Assembly (NCBI RefSeq): GCF_009905725.1
Contig: NZ_JAAAKV010000004.1
Location: forward strand, 434,001-498,000
Direction: 5' to 3'
DNA length: 64,000 nt
Origin: Emticicia sp. CRIBPO
GTDB taxonomy: Bacteria; Bacteroidota; Bacteroidia; Cytophagales; Spirosomataceae
Part shown: piece by piece, positions 33,660-43,020 of the stretch
Position numbering within the stretch: position 1 is the stretch's first letter
Layout: each line of letters opens with the position of its first letter
Position numbers and translations under genes: made by a program
Notes under the pieces: generated by a model
Seen by the model: the letters and a program-made list of their open reading frames with translations, nothing else
What the model was told of the DNA's origin: nothing
The model's database searches: none

Positions 33660-34328
33660 ATGAAATCATTCTCGGCAGCAGTGTTGCTTTTTTTATTACT
33701 TATCGGTTCTCAGGTGTCGATGGCACAAGTCAAATTAAAGAATTCAATTGATTCACTCAGCTACGCAATAGGACTGAATGTCGGGGAAAATCTTAAAGCT
33801 CAGAAAGTTAACGCCAACGCAGACTTGCTGGCACAGGCCATAAAGGATTTACTGAGCAATTCTAAAACGCTAATTACGTCAGAGTCGGCCAATACTTATA
33901 TCCAGAGCTATTTTCAGAACGAATACATGAGAAAGGCTGAAACGAATAAGAAAACAGGAGAGGCGTATCTTGCCGCCAATAAAGTAAAACCAGGCATTGT
34001 AACCACAGAAAGCGGACTTCAGTATAAGATCCTTACCGCCGGAACAGGAGCCAAGCCTTCAGCGACGGACAAGGTGAAAGTACACTATCACGGTTATCTG
34101 ATAGACGGTACGGTTTTTGATAGTTCTGTGAACAGGGGCGAGCCGGCCAGTTTTGGAGTAGACCAGGTGATTCCGGGTTGGATCGAAGGACTTCAGCTGA
34201 TGCCTGTAGGTTCAAAATGGCAGTTTTTCGTACCTGCTGATCTGGCCTACGGACCACAGGGGCCTCCGTCGATAGGACCTAACCAAGTTTTAATATTTGA
34301 TGTCGAATTGCTCGATATTATAAAATAA
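33660..34328 (+). CDS. Secreted FKBP-type peptidyl-prolyl cis-trans isomerase
   Basis: A 222-residue Mip/FklB-like isomerase that assists folding of exported proteins. Signal peptide about 1-23 (IGSQVSMAQ). An alpha-helical dimerisation domain (about 30-110) starts with DSLSYAIGLNVGENL. The FKBP domain follows: GLQYKILTAGTGAKPSATDKVKVHYHGYLIDGTVFDSS, then GWIEGLQLMPVGSKWQFFVPADLAYG and the closing VLIFDVELLDI. All binding-pocket blocks are present. ATG 33660 is used because the upstream frame back to 33516 has no signal sequence or conservation. Confidence 0.93.
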   Translation: MKSFSAAVLLFLLLIGSQVSMAQVKLKNSIDSLSYAIGLNVGENLKAQKVNANADLLAQAIKDLLSNSKTLITSESANTYIQSYFQNEYMRKAETNKKTGEAYLAANKVKPGIVTTESGLQYKILTAGTGAKPSATDKVKVHYHGYLIDGTVFDSSVNRGEPASFGVDQVIPGWIEGLQLMPVGSKWQFFVPADLAYGPQGPPSIGPNQVLIFDVELLDIIK

Positions 34329-34397
34329 ATCTGACCATTCAGGGGTTATACTTATAAAAATACTCCGAAGTGTCAACTAACCATTTATTTAGAGATT

Positions 34398-36470
34398 ATG
34401 AAAAAGACGTTTTTGTTCTTGTTTTTGGCCTTTTCGGTAAGCTGGTTTGAAAATATTGCCCAAAATACTCAGCCTAAGTATGGTTATGCAGATTTGACAC
34501 CCAATCAGACCGAACAAAAAGTGGAGCAGTTTGTTACCCAGTTTCTGAGTAACTACCATTATAAAAAATTCAGCATAGATGATTCCCTTTCTTCCAAGGT
34601 CTGGGATAAGTTTCTGACGGATGTGGATGGCTCTCATGCTTATTTTACGGATAAAGAAATCGCTTCATTTGAAAAATACCGTTACACGGTGGATGAGGCT
34701 TTGCTTACCGGTGAACTGGGAGCTCCTTTCGAGGTTTTTAACCTTTACAGGAAGAAGTATAAAAAACGCCACGATTTTATCAAAGCCTATCTTGATAAGC
34801 CTCTGAATTTTAATACCAATGAGACTTATGAGGTAAACAGGACGAAGGCTCCCTGGGCTAAATCTGAAGCTGAGCTGGACAATGTCTGGAGCAAGATCAT
34901 TCTGAGCCAGGCCCTGGGTATGAAACTGAGCGGAAGCACGGACAGTGCCATTGTTTCGACTTTGAAAAAACGCTACGATATGTATGAATCAAGGGTATCG
35001 AAGTGGAGAGCGGATGATGTGTTCCAGATCTACATGAACGCTTTTACCGAGGTGATTGATCCTCATACTTCATACATGATCCCAAGTACTGCTGCCCAGT
35101 TCAATATTGACATGAGCCAGTCACTGGAAGGGATCGGTGCCTCACTGAGAAATGAAGGAGATTATGTCATGATTGCAGAGGTGATTCCGGGTGGGCCGTT
35201 GTTCAGAAGCGGACTGGCCAGCAAAAATGATAACATTGTAGCTGTAGCACAGGGTGATGACGGAGAGTTTCAGGATATCATCGGGTGGCTGACCGACGAT
35301 GCGGTAAAACTGATCAGAGGTAAAAAAGGAACCGTGGTAAGACTGAAAATACTGGCCGGCGATGCCCCTACAGGTTCAGAGCCTAAGGTCATCAGACTGG
35401 AGCGTGAAAAAATCAAACTGGAAGAAGCGGTAGCTACTTCAAAAGTCATTGACTTTAAATACGACAAAAAAGACTATAAGCTGGGTGTGATCGATATCCC
35501 GATGTTCTATCGTGACTTTGAAGATGCCAGAAAAGGCGGAGATTTCCAGAGTACTACCAAGGACGTGAAACGCTTCCTGGCGGATTATAAAGCCAAAGGA
35601 GTGGATGGGGTAGTGATTGACCTCAGAAACAATGGTGGTGGTTCGCTGACTGAAGCGATTACGCTGACCGGCTTGTTTATTTCCGAAGGTCCGGTGGTTC
35701 AACGCCGCACCGGAAGAGGCAAGGTGGATGTTGAAAATGATATAGACAAGGACATCTCTTATGACGGACCCTTACTGATCCTTCAGAACAGGTTCAGTGC
35801 TTCTGCTTCTGAGATCTTTGCCGGAGCTATCCAGGATTATAAGAGAGGGCTGATCGTCGGAGAGCAGTCTTTCGGAAAAGGTACTGTACAGCAATTGGTA
35901 GACCTTGACCAGTTTCTTCTGGCTCCGAGAACGGCTTCACGTGGAGAAGTTAAAAAGCCGGGTGTGGGATTTGAAGAGAAAGAGCGTTACGGGCAGTTGA
36001 AACTGACTACCGAGAAGTTTTACAGAATCACCGGAAACAGCACCCAGCGTAAAGGTGTGGTGCCTGATATCAACCTTCCTTCTCCGTTCAGTCCTGACGA
36101 AATGGGTGAAAGTTCTCAGCCGACTGCACTTCCTTATGATGAGGTAGAGAAATCCAATTTTGTAAAAGTAAACGACATCAGTGATAAATTAGTCAATAAG
36201 ATCAAAGCCAAATATGAAAGCAGGCTTAAAACAGATGAGGATCTTAAAGAGCTGGTTTCTGATCTTGACGATTACAAAAGCATGAAAGACAAAAATGTTT
36301 ATTCTCTTAATTATGAAATAAGGAAAAAAGAGAAAGAAGAAACAGAACAGAAGAGAAAGTCTTTGAAAAAAATAAGCAAATCGAACGGTAAAGACGGGAA
36401 AGAAGATGAAGATGTTCTTCTGATTGAGTCCCAGAGAATCCTTGCCGATCTGATTAACGCGGGTAAATAA
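34398..36470 (+). CDS. prc: Carboxy-terminal (tail-specific) protease, S41 family
   Basis: A 690-residue periplasmic protease related to Prc/Tsp. Signal peptide about 1-22. The N-terminal helical region and TSP-type DUF3340-like parts flank a PDZ domain (GIGASLRNEGDYVMIAEVIPGGPL...) near residue 230-330. The catalytic core has NRFSASASEIFAGAIQD with the serine nucleophile and GEQSFGKGTVQQ with the catalytic Lys, the usual Ser/Lys dyad. Lys/Glu-rich C-terminal tail (residues 635-690). Such proteases trim penicillin-binding proteins and misfolded envelope proteins. A double terminator follows. Confidence 0.93.
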   Translation: MKKTFLFLFLAFSVSWFENIAQNTQPKYGYADLTPNQTEQKVEQFVTQFLSNYHYKKFSIDDSLSSKVWDKFLTDVDGSHAYFTDKEIASFEKYRYTVDEALLTGELGAPFEVFNLYRKKYKKRHDFIKAYLDKPLNFNTNETYEVNRTKAPWAKSEAELDNVWSKIILSQALGMKLSGSTDSAIVSTLKKRYDMYESRVSKWRADDVFQIYMNAFTEVIDPHTSYMIPSTAAQFNIDMSQSLEGIGASLRNEGDYVMIAEVIPGGPLFRSGLASKNDNIVAVAQGDDGEFQDIIGWLTDDAVKLIRGKKGTVVRLKILAGDAPTGSEPKVIRLEREKIKLEEAVATSKVIDFKYDKKDYKLGVIDIPMFYRDFEDARKGGDFQSTTKDVKRFLADYKAKGVDGVVIDLRNNGGGSLTEAITLTGLFISEGPVVQRRTGRGKVDVENDIDKDISYDGPLLILQNRFSASASEIFAGAIQDYKRGLIVGEQSFGKGTVQQLVDLDQFLLAPRTASRGEVKKPGVGFEEKERYGQLKLTTEKFYRITGNSTQRKGVVPDINLPSPFSPDEMGESSQPTALPYDEVEKSNFVKVNDISDKLVNKIKAKYESRLKTDEDLKELVSDLDDYKSMKDKNVYSLNYEIRKKEKEETEQKRKSLKKISKSNGKDGKEDEDVLLIESQRILADLINAGK

Positions 36471-36488
36471 TTCACAGATGATATATGG

Positions 36489-36520
36489 AAGGTCCGGGCT
36501 CACAGCCCGGACCTTTTTTT
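36489..36520 (+). terminator. Terminator of the S41 protease gene
   Basis: AAGGTCCGGGCT-CAC-AGCCCGGACCTT, a 12-bp perfect stem followed by seven T. Confidence 0.92.
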
Positions 36521-36564
36521 GTTACTTTATTCCTGAACTATCATTTCAGTATAGGCCATAAAGC

Positions 36565-36604
36565 AAAAGCTCTGAATTGGATATTTCCAATACAGAGCTT
36601 TTTT
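36565..36604. terminator. Second terminator hairpin downstream of the S41 protease gene
   Basis: AAAAGCTCTG / CAGAGCTTTT with an inner ATTGG/CCAAT pairing and T or A runs on both sides. It comes 45 bp after the previous terminator with no gene between, so it may back up the first or serve the opposite strand. Confidence 0.8.
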
Positions 36605-36796
36605 GGTTTAAACAATCATAGGTAAGGTTGCTGGATTTAGCTTTGGGAAAAGCCGGGACATCGGATTAAGGCATACACGCTAGATTTCAAATTAGTTGCC
36701 ATTTTGCTTTTGTCATAACGATGATAAACTTATCTCGAATAATTAAGACGAAACAACTTGTTAAAAGTCACACCAAAATGGACAATAAATATAAAA

Positions 36797-36827
36797 AAAA
36801 CAGGAAATATAAAATATTCCCTGTTTT
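36797..36827 (-). terminator. Terminator of the M1 peptidase gene
   Basis: AAAACAGG / CCTGTTTT with a partly paired AT-rich loop. On the minus strand it is followed by a U-rich run (complement of 36781-36796). Between 36605 and 36796 I see no gene, hairpin or promoter. Confidence 0.75.
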
Positions 36828-36845
36828 CTGAATGCTTGGTGATAA

Positions 36846-39206
36846 TTAGTTTCTTCCGCTTGAACCGGTAGAGGCAGGTTTGTTCTTCTGAGCCTCTCTC
36901 ATCGGGTTGGTAGGCGAAGGAGCCTGGTTTTGTTTGAATAACTGGAATTTGGTGGGTTGTTCAGGTTCTCTCGGGAAAACGTTATCTGAAGTATCAATGT
37001 CCGGTATTTCAAAATAAGGGTCAAGCTTGAATTTCTTCACTTTTTTAGTGGTGGCAATCGTCTTCTTGAAGTCCTTGTCGTTCAGTCTCCATATCTCAAC
37101 CGGATATCTCAGGTCTTCTGTGGTGCCGTCTTCATATTGAAGCTGGATGATCACCGGCATCACCAGGCCGCCTTTGTTTTTCAAACTGATGGTATAATAG
37201 TTTTTACCTTCCTGAACCAGCTTTCTTTCATCTTCCGTCAGTGATTTCAGGTAAGTGTTGTACTTATTTTTATCGGTGTCTGTAACTTCAAAAGGATCGT
37301 AGGAGTTATAGAAATCACGCATGCTTGAATCCGCTTCCACGACTGACTTAGGAATGTCTTTTTCATTGCGGATATTGCTCATGGTTTTCTTTTTGGCAGC
37401 AGCCTCGGCTCTTAGCTGGGCTTTGTTGATTTCAGGATCCTGAGAGTCAACAGCGTACCATTCCACCTGTGCAATAGACTGATCTGCGGCTTCCACACCA
37501 TAGAACCAACCCTTCCAGAACCAGTCAAGGTCTACACCGGAAGCATCTTCCATCGTACGGAAGAAATCGGCAGGTGTCGGGTGTTTAAATGCCCATCTCC
37601 TGGAATATTCCTTGAAGGCATAATCAAAAAGCTCGCGGCCCATGATGGTTTCTCTCAGGATATTAAGGCCTGTGGCAGGCTTGGAATAGGCGTTAGGGCC
37701 GAATGTGCCCGGAAGGATATTGTCAGAGCTGCTCATGATGGCGTTTTGCTTTGAAGGCTCTGTTTTCATATACTGGGTGATGTACTGTGGCTCAATACCG
37801 GTGGCAGGGAAGTTTCTGTCCCATTCAAGACAGGCAAGTCCTTCAAGGAATGAATTGAGGCCCTCATCCATCCAGCTCCACTGACGTTCGTCGGAGTTGA
37901 CGATCATCGGGAAGAAATTATGGCCGACTTCGTGAATGACTACCAGGATAAGGAAGTTTTTAGTGCCTTCGGAATAAGTGCCGTCTTCCTGAGGACGGGC
38001 CCCGTTAAAGCTCATCATCGGATATTCCATTCCGCCTACCGGGCCGTGAACAGAATAGGCAACCGGATAAGGATAGGCTACACTTCTTTTAGAGTAACTC
38101 ACCAAAGTATGGGCAACTACCCTGGTAGAGTATTGTCCCCAAAGCGGATTTGCTTCTTTCGGGTACAATGACATAGCCCAGACTTTCTTGCCTTCCACAT
38201 CCACCTGCATGGCATCCCAGATAAATTTACGGGAAGCTGCAAAGGCGAAATCTCTTACATTTTTAGCATGGTAAATCCAGGTTTTTTTACCGCTTGGTTT
38301 ACCTTTCTCAGCTGCCGCAGCTTCGTCCTGGTTGACGATCACCACAGGTGTCTTGGAGGTTTCTGCTTCTTTCAGTCTTTTTTGCTGGGAGGCTGATAAA
38401 ACAAGTTTGGCATTCTGCAGTTCGCCGGTAGCACCTACCACCATGTCATTAGGGGCAGTGATTTCAACTTTATAATCACCGAATACCAGGGTGAATTCGC
38501 CCTGGCCTAAAAACTGCTTGTGCTGCCATCCGTTTACATCATCATATACGCAAAGACGTGGAAACCATTGGGCGATTTCATAAAGATAGTTACCGTCTTT
38601 CGGGAAAAACTCATAGCCGCTTCTGGCTCTTTGCTCGTTGGCATCGACGATATTGAAGTTCCAGTCCAGTTTAAAGCTGAAAGACTGGCCTTTCTGAAGC
38701 GGTACAGGCAGGTCGATACGCATCATCGTCCCGTTGATGGTATACACCAGGTCTTTGCCGGTCAGGTCTTTTACAAGCGTTATTTTGAACCCGAAGTCCT
38801 TCGGGGTTTTTCCCAGGATGCCTTTAACAGCCGTTGTACTTAGGCCTCGCTCCGTATTGATAGAGCTGGAACGCATCTGGTTGCTGGCCGAGTTTTCGTT
38901 GAAAAGGTTCTGGTCCAGCTGAAGCCACAGGTATCTCAGTTCATCCGGGGAATTGTTGAAATAAGTAACTTTTTCGCTTCCGGTCAGTCGCTGGTTGACG
39001 TCATCCAGCTCCACTTTGATGTCGTAATCGGCTTTTTGTTGCCAGTAATCTCTTCCGGGGGCACCTGAAGCAGATCTGTAGGTGTTGGGGGTGGGTAATT
39101 CTGAGCCCATTTGCTCAAACCGCGTGTTGGCATTGTAATTAGCCCCTTGCTGTGCCTGTGCACCCAATGTGCAGAAAATGGCAAAAAGCAGTAACAGTTT
39201 TCTCAT
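36846..39206 (-). CDS. M1-family metallopeptidase (gluzincin aminopeptidase)
   Basis: A 786-residue secreted zinc peptidase. Signal peptide about 1-19 (FAIFCTLGAQAQ). Zinc site HEVGH at His425-His429 and Glu448 (HEXXH-X18-E, in WMDEGLNSF). The substrate-binding GGMEYP replaces the usual GAMEN, which is common in this branch. An N-terminal beta-domain (residues about 45-240) resembles the bacterial M1 leader (KVTYFNNSPDELRYLWLQLDQNL). The Asn/Pro-rich C-terminus (KNKPASTGSSGRN) is unstructured. ATG 39206 is preferred over 39251, whose extension lies within the neighbouring gene. It starts 25 bp after the HupE/UreJ-like gene, so the two form an operon. Confidence 0.9.
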   Translation of the reverse strand: MRKLLLLFAIFCTLGAQAQQGANYNANTRFEQMGSELPTPNTYRSASGAPGRDYWQQKADYDIKVELDDVNQRLTGSEKVTYFNNSPDELRYLWLQLDQNLFNENSASNQMRSSSINTERGLSTTAVKGILGKTPKDFGFKITLVKDLTGKDLVYTINGTMMRIDLPVPLQKGQSFSFKLDWNFNIVDANEQRARSGYEFFPKDGNYLYEIAQWFPRLCVYDDVNGWQHKQFLGQGEFTLVFGDYKVEITAPNDMVVGATGELQNAKLVLSASQQKRLKEAETSKTPVVIVNQDEAAAAEKGKPSGKKTWIYHAKNVRDFAFAASRKFIWDAMQVDVEGKKVWAMSLYPKEANPLWGQYSTRVVAHTLVSYSKRSVAYPYPVAYSVHGPVGGMEYPMMSFNGARPQEDGTYSEGTKNFLILVVIHEVGHNFFPMIVNSDERQWSWMDEGLNSFLEGLACLEWDRNFPATGIEPQYITQYMKTEPSKQNAIMSSSDNILPGTFGPNAYSKPATGLNILRETIMGRELFDYAFKEYSRRWAFKHPTPADFFRTMEDASGVDLDWFWKGWFYGVEAADQSIAQVEWYAVDSQDPEINKAQLRAEAAAKKKTMSNIRNEKDIPKSVVEADSSMRDFYNSYDPFEVTDTDKNKYNTYLKSLTEDERKLVQEGKNYYTISLKNKGGLVMPVIIQLQYEDGTTEDLRYPVEIWRLNDKDFKKTIATTKKVKKFKLDPYFEIPDIDTSDNVFPREPEQPTKFQLFKQNQAPSPTNPMREAQKNKPASTGSSGRN

Positions 39207-39231
39207 AACGAATAGTTTGGTTTGTTTGATG

Positions 39232-39825
39232 TTAAAAATACCATTTCTCAAGAAGTAAAGTAAAAGTCATACCTGCCACAAATCCTGATACGATGAGGTT
39301 CCAGGTCCTTTTGTGTACTTTGAAAAGGCTTACTGTAATAAAGGTAAGGATCATGAACAAAATTACAATGATGATCTGTCCTAATTCCAGTCCGATGTTG
39401 AACGCCAGCAGCTGAGGCACGATGTTGCTGGATTTCCCTAAAAGACTTCTGAGGTAATTAGAAAAGCCCATACCGTGTATCAGCCCGAAAACTGTGGTGA
39501 TCAGGTACCTCGTCCACAATGATTGCTCCTTGTCAAAAATGTTCTTAGGCATTTTGTGGGCAAAATTGGTGAAACAGGTAACCAGGATGGTAATGGGTAT
39601 CAGGAATTCTATGAACGCGGAGCTGAACTGGATGACGTTGAGTGCGGCTAATGCCAGCGTAATGGAGTGGCCAATCGTGAAAAAAGTAACCAGGATAAGG
39701 ATCTTCTTCCAGTTTTGAGGGTTGTAAATAGCACAAAGGGCAATAATGAATAAAATGTGATCATACCCTCCGAGATCGGTTATGTGCTGATAACCGAGCT
39801 GAAGGAAAGCGAAAAATTCGGACAT
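39232..39825 (-). CDS. HupE/UreJ-like membrane protein
   Basis: A 197-residue integral membrane protein of the HupE/UreJ_2 group (six hydrophobic segments). Seen: GYQHITDLGGYDHILFIIALCAIY, LVTFFTIGHSITLALAAL and TTVFGLIHGMGFSNYLRSLL. The His residues in GYDH, GHS and HGMGF are the metal-binding positions of HupE nickel/cobalt transporters. No hydrogenase or urease gene is near. The gene is cotranscribed with the M1 zinc peptidase (25-bp gap), so a metal-supply role is conceivable, but this is inference. Confidence 0.85.
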   Translation of the reverse strand: MSEFFAFLQLGYQHITDLGGYDHILFIIALCAIYNPQNWKKILILVTFFTIGHSITLALAALNVIQFSSAFIEFLIPITILVTCFTNFAHKMPKNIFDKEQSLWTRYLITTVFGLIHGMGFSNYLRSLLGKSSNIVPQLLAFNIGLELGQIIIVILFMILTFITVSLFKVHKRTWNLIVSGFVAGMTFTLLLEKWYF

Positions 39826-40026
39826 ACTTTGGGTTAGAGTTTAATGCTTGCGAATTTAGGGAAATTATTTTTTACAAGCTACAGGCACCTGCATTTGTTG
39901 GGGCGAATGCAGGAAAAAGATCCGGATAAGTCTTTAAAAGATGCCGGATTGTACAAAAAAAGGTCTTTTTCGGTGTCAGAAAGCTGCGACAGAACTGATT
40001 TTCTTTTTAATTCTTTAAAAAAGGCT

Positions 40027-40905
40027 TCAGACCTTCCTGATGGTGAAAAACTCTTTCTGGTAATCGCGGGGTGTTTTGCCGGTGATTTCCCTGAATTGCT
40101 TATTGAAATTAGAGAGGGTGTTAAATCCGCTTTCATAACAGGCCTGCGAAACCGTCACTTTTTCTTTGGAAAGTATTTTGCAGACATTCCCTATCCTGAT
40201 TTCACTTACAAACTCCGAAAATGTTTTATTGGTCCTGTTCTTAAAATACCTGCAGAAAGCAGATTCCGACATGTTGACCATATCCGAAATCTCAGACAGG
40301 CGGATTTCTTCCCGGAAATGTTTCAGAACATACTCATTGACTTTCTGCATCCTTTCGGTCTCTGATACCTTGTGGGTATTGGTGTAATTGACACCGGTGA
40401 TGTAGTCGAAATCATCCGCATGAGACAAGTAGTGGAGCAAATTGAGAAACCTGAGTACTTTTTCAAACCCTTTTAAGCGGGTCAGGATTTTTATTTCTCC
40501 GATAAGGTGCTCTTTGACCTCATTTTTATACTGGATTCCCCGCATGCTTTTATGGAGCAGGGACTTGAGAGAAAACATTTCAGATTTCTGGAAAAATCCT
40601 TCTCCCAGGAAATCTTCCGTAAAATAAATCACAATACCGTGCGTAAATAGCTGAGAGTATGGCTCAAAATATGCTTTGTCGCTACGCCACAGGTGTGGAA
40701 GATCGGGACCCAGAAATACCGTATCTCCCGGTTCGAAATGCTGAATGCTGTCGCCGATCAGCCTTGTTCCGACGCCTTCAAGTACCGTAAATATTTGATA
40801 ATGAGGATGAAAGTGCCAGTTGGGGTCAAAATGAGGCTCTTTCAGTTCAATGACAGAAAAAGAAGCGGTAGAGCTTTCAATGTTCTTTTCTATAACAACT
40901 CTCAT
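40027..40905 (-). CDS. AraC-family transcriptional regulator
   Basis: A 292-residue regulator. N-terminal cupin sensor domain (SVIELKEPHFDPNWHFHPHYQIFTVLEG, GDTVFLGPDLPHLW) binds a small ligand, usually a sugar. The C-terminal two helix-turn-helix motifs have IRLSEISDMVNMSESAFCRYFKNRTNKTFSEFVSEIRI and the family signature VTVSQACYESGFNTLSNFNKQFREITGKTPRDYQKEF. It is divergent from the sugar isomerase operon (140 bp apart), which it probably controls. On the minus strand its promoter is TATATTTG at 40922-40929 with TTTG 22 bp upstream. Confidence 0.92.
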   Translation of the reverse strand: MRVVIEKNIESSTASFSVIELKEPHFDPNWHFHPHYQIFTVLEGVGTRLIGDSIQHFEPGDTVFLGPDLPHLWRSDKAYFEPYSQLFTHGIVIYFTEDFLGEGFFQKSEMFSLKSLLHKSMRGIQYKNEVKEHLIGEIKILTRLKGFEKVLRFLNLLHYLSHADDFDYITGVNYTNTHKVSETERMQKVNEYVLKHFREEIRLSEISDMVNMSESAFCRYFKNRTNKTFSEFVSEIRIGNVCKILSKEKVTVSQACYESGFNTLSNFNKQFREITGKTPRDYQKEFFTIRKV

Positions 40906-40921
40906 ATTGTTTTATTTTGCC

Positions 40922-40955
40922 CAAATATACGATAAAAATAAAAAATATTGTCAAA
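40922..40955 (-). promoter_or_regulatory. Promoter of the araC-type gene in the divergent regulatory region
   Basis: On the minus strand TTTG (complement of CAAA at 40952-40955), 22 bp, TATATTTG (complement of 40922-40929). The divergent operon on the plus strand has a TAATTTTG box at 41007-41014, so the two promoters face apart across about 50 bp where the regulator is expected to bind. Confidence 0.5.
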
Positions 40956-41045
40956 ATAAAGTCAGTATTGGAAAAGACAAAGGAAGTTAGTAGCACTATT
41001 TTTAGATAATTTTGTATTGATGAAAAATCTCCGGAAATAATACAT

Positions 41046-41876
41046 ATGAAATTTGGAATGAATCTGCTCCTGTGGGGCACTGAAATTGATGAATCCCTTT
41101 TCCCGGTTCTCGAAAAGATAAAGGAAATAGGATTTGACGGGGTGGAAGTCCCTCTTTTTGATGTTAAAACAGAAAACTGGAAAAGCTGGAGAAAGAAACT
41201 GGATGAACTGGGATTGGAAAGGGTGGCCGTGACGATCAACGGACCTAACTTCAATGCCATCAGCCAGGACCCTTTGATGCGGATCGCTACTCTGGCCCAG
41301 AACAAAAGGGCTTTGGACTGTGCTGCCGTTTTAGGTTCCAAATTTCTCACCGGGCCTTATCATTCTGCCCTGGGTGTGTTTACCGGTAAGCCGGCCACCG
41401 AAGAAGAGTGGGGCTGGGCCCTGGACCACATCCGCCAGCTGGCAGATTATGCCGCCACCCTGGATATTACCCTCGGACTGGAATACCTGAACAGATTTGA
41501 AAGTTACCTGTTTACCTGTACCGACGATATGCTGAGGTTTGTGAGCGAAGTGGACAGGCCGAATTGCAAAGTGATGTTCGATACTTTTCATGCGAACATC
41601 GAAGAGAAAAGTATGCCGGAAGCTATTAAGAAATGCGGAGATACGCTGATACATGTGCAGCTGTCTGAAAATGACCGGGCGACGCTGGGTCAAGGACATA
41701 CCAGTTTCCCGGAGATCGTCAAGGCCCTTGATGCCATCGGTTATGACGGAATGCTCAGTATTGAGGCTTTCAGCATGAAACTTACTGCCGCTAATATCTG
41801 GAGAAAGATGTTTGAATCGGAAGAGCAATTAATGAGAGACAGTTTAAACTACCTGAAAAATATAACAACAAAATAA
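41046..41876 (+). CDS. Sugar phosphate isomerase/epimerase family protein (TIM barrel)
   Basis: A 276-residue AP-endonuclease-2-type TIM barrel of the xylose-isomerase-like family. Seen: MKFGMNLLLWGTEIDESLFPVLEKIKEIGFDGVEVPLFD at the start, CAAVLGSKFLTGPYHSALGVF, GLEYLNRFESYLFTC (Glu metal ligand), VMFDTFHANIEE (Asp, His), HVQLSENDRATLGQGHTSFPEIVKAL, and LSIEAFS (Glu ligand). The layout fits D-tagatose/D-psicose 3-epimerase-like enzymes; the exact sugar is unknown. It is the first gene of the operon, 2 bp before the oxidoreductase gene. Confidence 0.88.
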   Translation: MKFGMNLLLWGTEIDESLFPVLEKIKEIGFDGVEVPLFDVKTENWKSWRKKLDELGLERVAVTINGPNFNAISQDPLMRIATLAQNKRALDCAAVLGSKFLTGPYHSALGVFTGKPATEEEWGWALDHIRQLADYAATLDITLGLEYLNRFESYLFTCTDDMLRFVSEVDRPNCKVMFDTFHANIEEKSMPEAIKKCGDTLIHVQLSENDRATLGQGHTSFPEIVKALDAIGYDGMLSIEAFSMKLTAANIWRKMFESEEQLMRDSLNYLKNITTK

Positions 41877-41878
41877 TC

Positions 41879-43000
41879 ATGAAGAAAATAAATATTGCCA
41901 TTGTAGGTCTTGGTTTCGGAGCAGAATTTATTCCTATTTATCTGCGTCATCCTCATACCAATATGTATGCCATCTGCCAGAGAAATGTTGAGAAACTCAA
42001 CCAGATCGGAGATGCTTTCGGAATAGAAAAACGCTATTCTGATTATGATGAATTATTGAAAGATCCTGAGATTGATGCAGTACATATCAACTCTCCGATC
42101 CCAAATCATGCTGAGCAGAGTCTTAAGGCCCTTTATGCAGGCAAACACGTGGCATGTACTGTTCCTATGGCAACTTCTGTTGAAGATTGTATGGCTATTG
42201 TAAAGGCTACACAGGAAACAGGCAAGAAATACATGATGATGGAAACTGTGGTGTATGCCCGTGAGTTTTTGTTTGTCAAGGAGTTATATGAAAAAGGTGA
42301 GCTGGGCAAGGTGCAATTCCTGAAAGCCTCTCACCAGCAGGATATGGAGGGATGGCCTGATTACTGGCCTGGTTTGCCTCCGATGCACTATGCTACGCAC
42401 TGTGTCGGGCCGGTTGCCGGTTTATTAAGACTGGATGCCGAATATGTTTCATGTTTCGGTTCGGGTACGATCAGCGAAGACCTGGCTAAAATCCATAATT
42501 CTCCTTTTGCGGTTGAGTCAGCTCATATCAAGTTCAAAGACAGTGACCTGAGTGCTTATGTTTACCGTTCGCTTTTTGATACTGCCCGTCAGTACCGTGA
42601 AAGCTTTGAAGTATACGGTTCTAAAAAATCATTCGAATGGCCTCTGATTGAAGGAGAGCAGGCGGTGATTCATACGGCGAAGAAAGAAGAGCATGAAATC
42701 CCTGAGAAAGTAACTGTGCCTGATTTTGCTCATTATTTACCGGCAGAAATCCAGGGCTTTACCACCAAAGGCGTTTATGATGAAGATGACAATACACACC
42801 TCAGCTTTACGCAGGGAGCAGGTCATGGCGGTTCACACCCGCACCTGGTCAATGAGTTTGTGATGGCTTTGGTGGAAGACCGCGATCCGTTCCCGAATGC
42901 TGCCCAGTCGGCCAACTGGACTTCGGTAGGTATCCTGGCCCACGAATCGGCCCTGGATGGTGGCAAGATCAAGTTTTTACCAGATTTCAAAAATATATAA
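41879..43000 (+). CDS. Gfo/Idh/MocA-family oxidoreductase
   Basis: A 373-residue NAD(P)-dependent sugar oxidoreductase. Rossmann start INIAIVGLGFGAEFIPIYLRHP, then the DAVHINSPIPNHAEQSLKALYAGKHVACTVPMA block; the EKP motif is replaced by VPM. The C-terminal domain has MLRD-like substrate loops (HYATHCVGPVAGLL, with catalytic Asp/His positions). It is cotranscribed with the isomerase gene (2-bp gap) and the copper-domain dehydrogenase gene (20-bp gap). The set looks like a pathway for oxidation and reshaping of a sugar or inositol-like compound; the substrate cannot be fixed. Confidence 0.88.
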   Translation: MKKINIAIVGLGFGAEFIPIYLRHPHTNMYAICQRNVEKLNQIGDAFGIEKRYSDYDELLKDPEIDAVHINSPIPNHAEQSLKALYAGKHVACTVPMATSVEDCMAIVKATQETGKKYMMMETVVYAREFLFVKELYEKGELGKVQFLKASHQQDMEGWPDYWPGLPPMHYATHCVGPVAGLLRLDAEYVSCFGSGTISEDLAKIHNSPFAVESAHIKFKDSDLSAYVYRSLFDTARQYRESFEVYGSKKSFEWPLIEGEQAVIHTAKKEEHEIPEKVTVPDFAHYLPAEIQGFTTKGVYDEDDNTHLSFTQGAGHGGSHPHLVNEFVMALVEDRDPFPNAAQSANWTSVGILAHESALDGGKIKFLPDFKNI

Positions 43001-43020
43001 GCTCCCGTAAATAATTAAAA

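Noticed and set aside
39888-39913. CCTGCATT/AATGCAGG hairpin after the AraC gene as terminator
   Set aside because: Eight-bp stem but no adjacent U run on the minus strand; read-through into the HupE/M1 operon cannot be excluded.
39844-40365. 173-codon plus-strand frame opposite the AraC gene
   Set aside because: Overlaps the conserved helix-turn-helix coding region of the AraC gene on the other strand.
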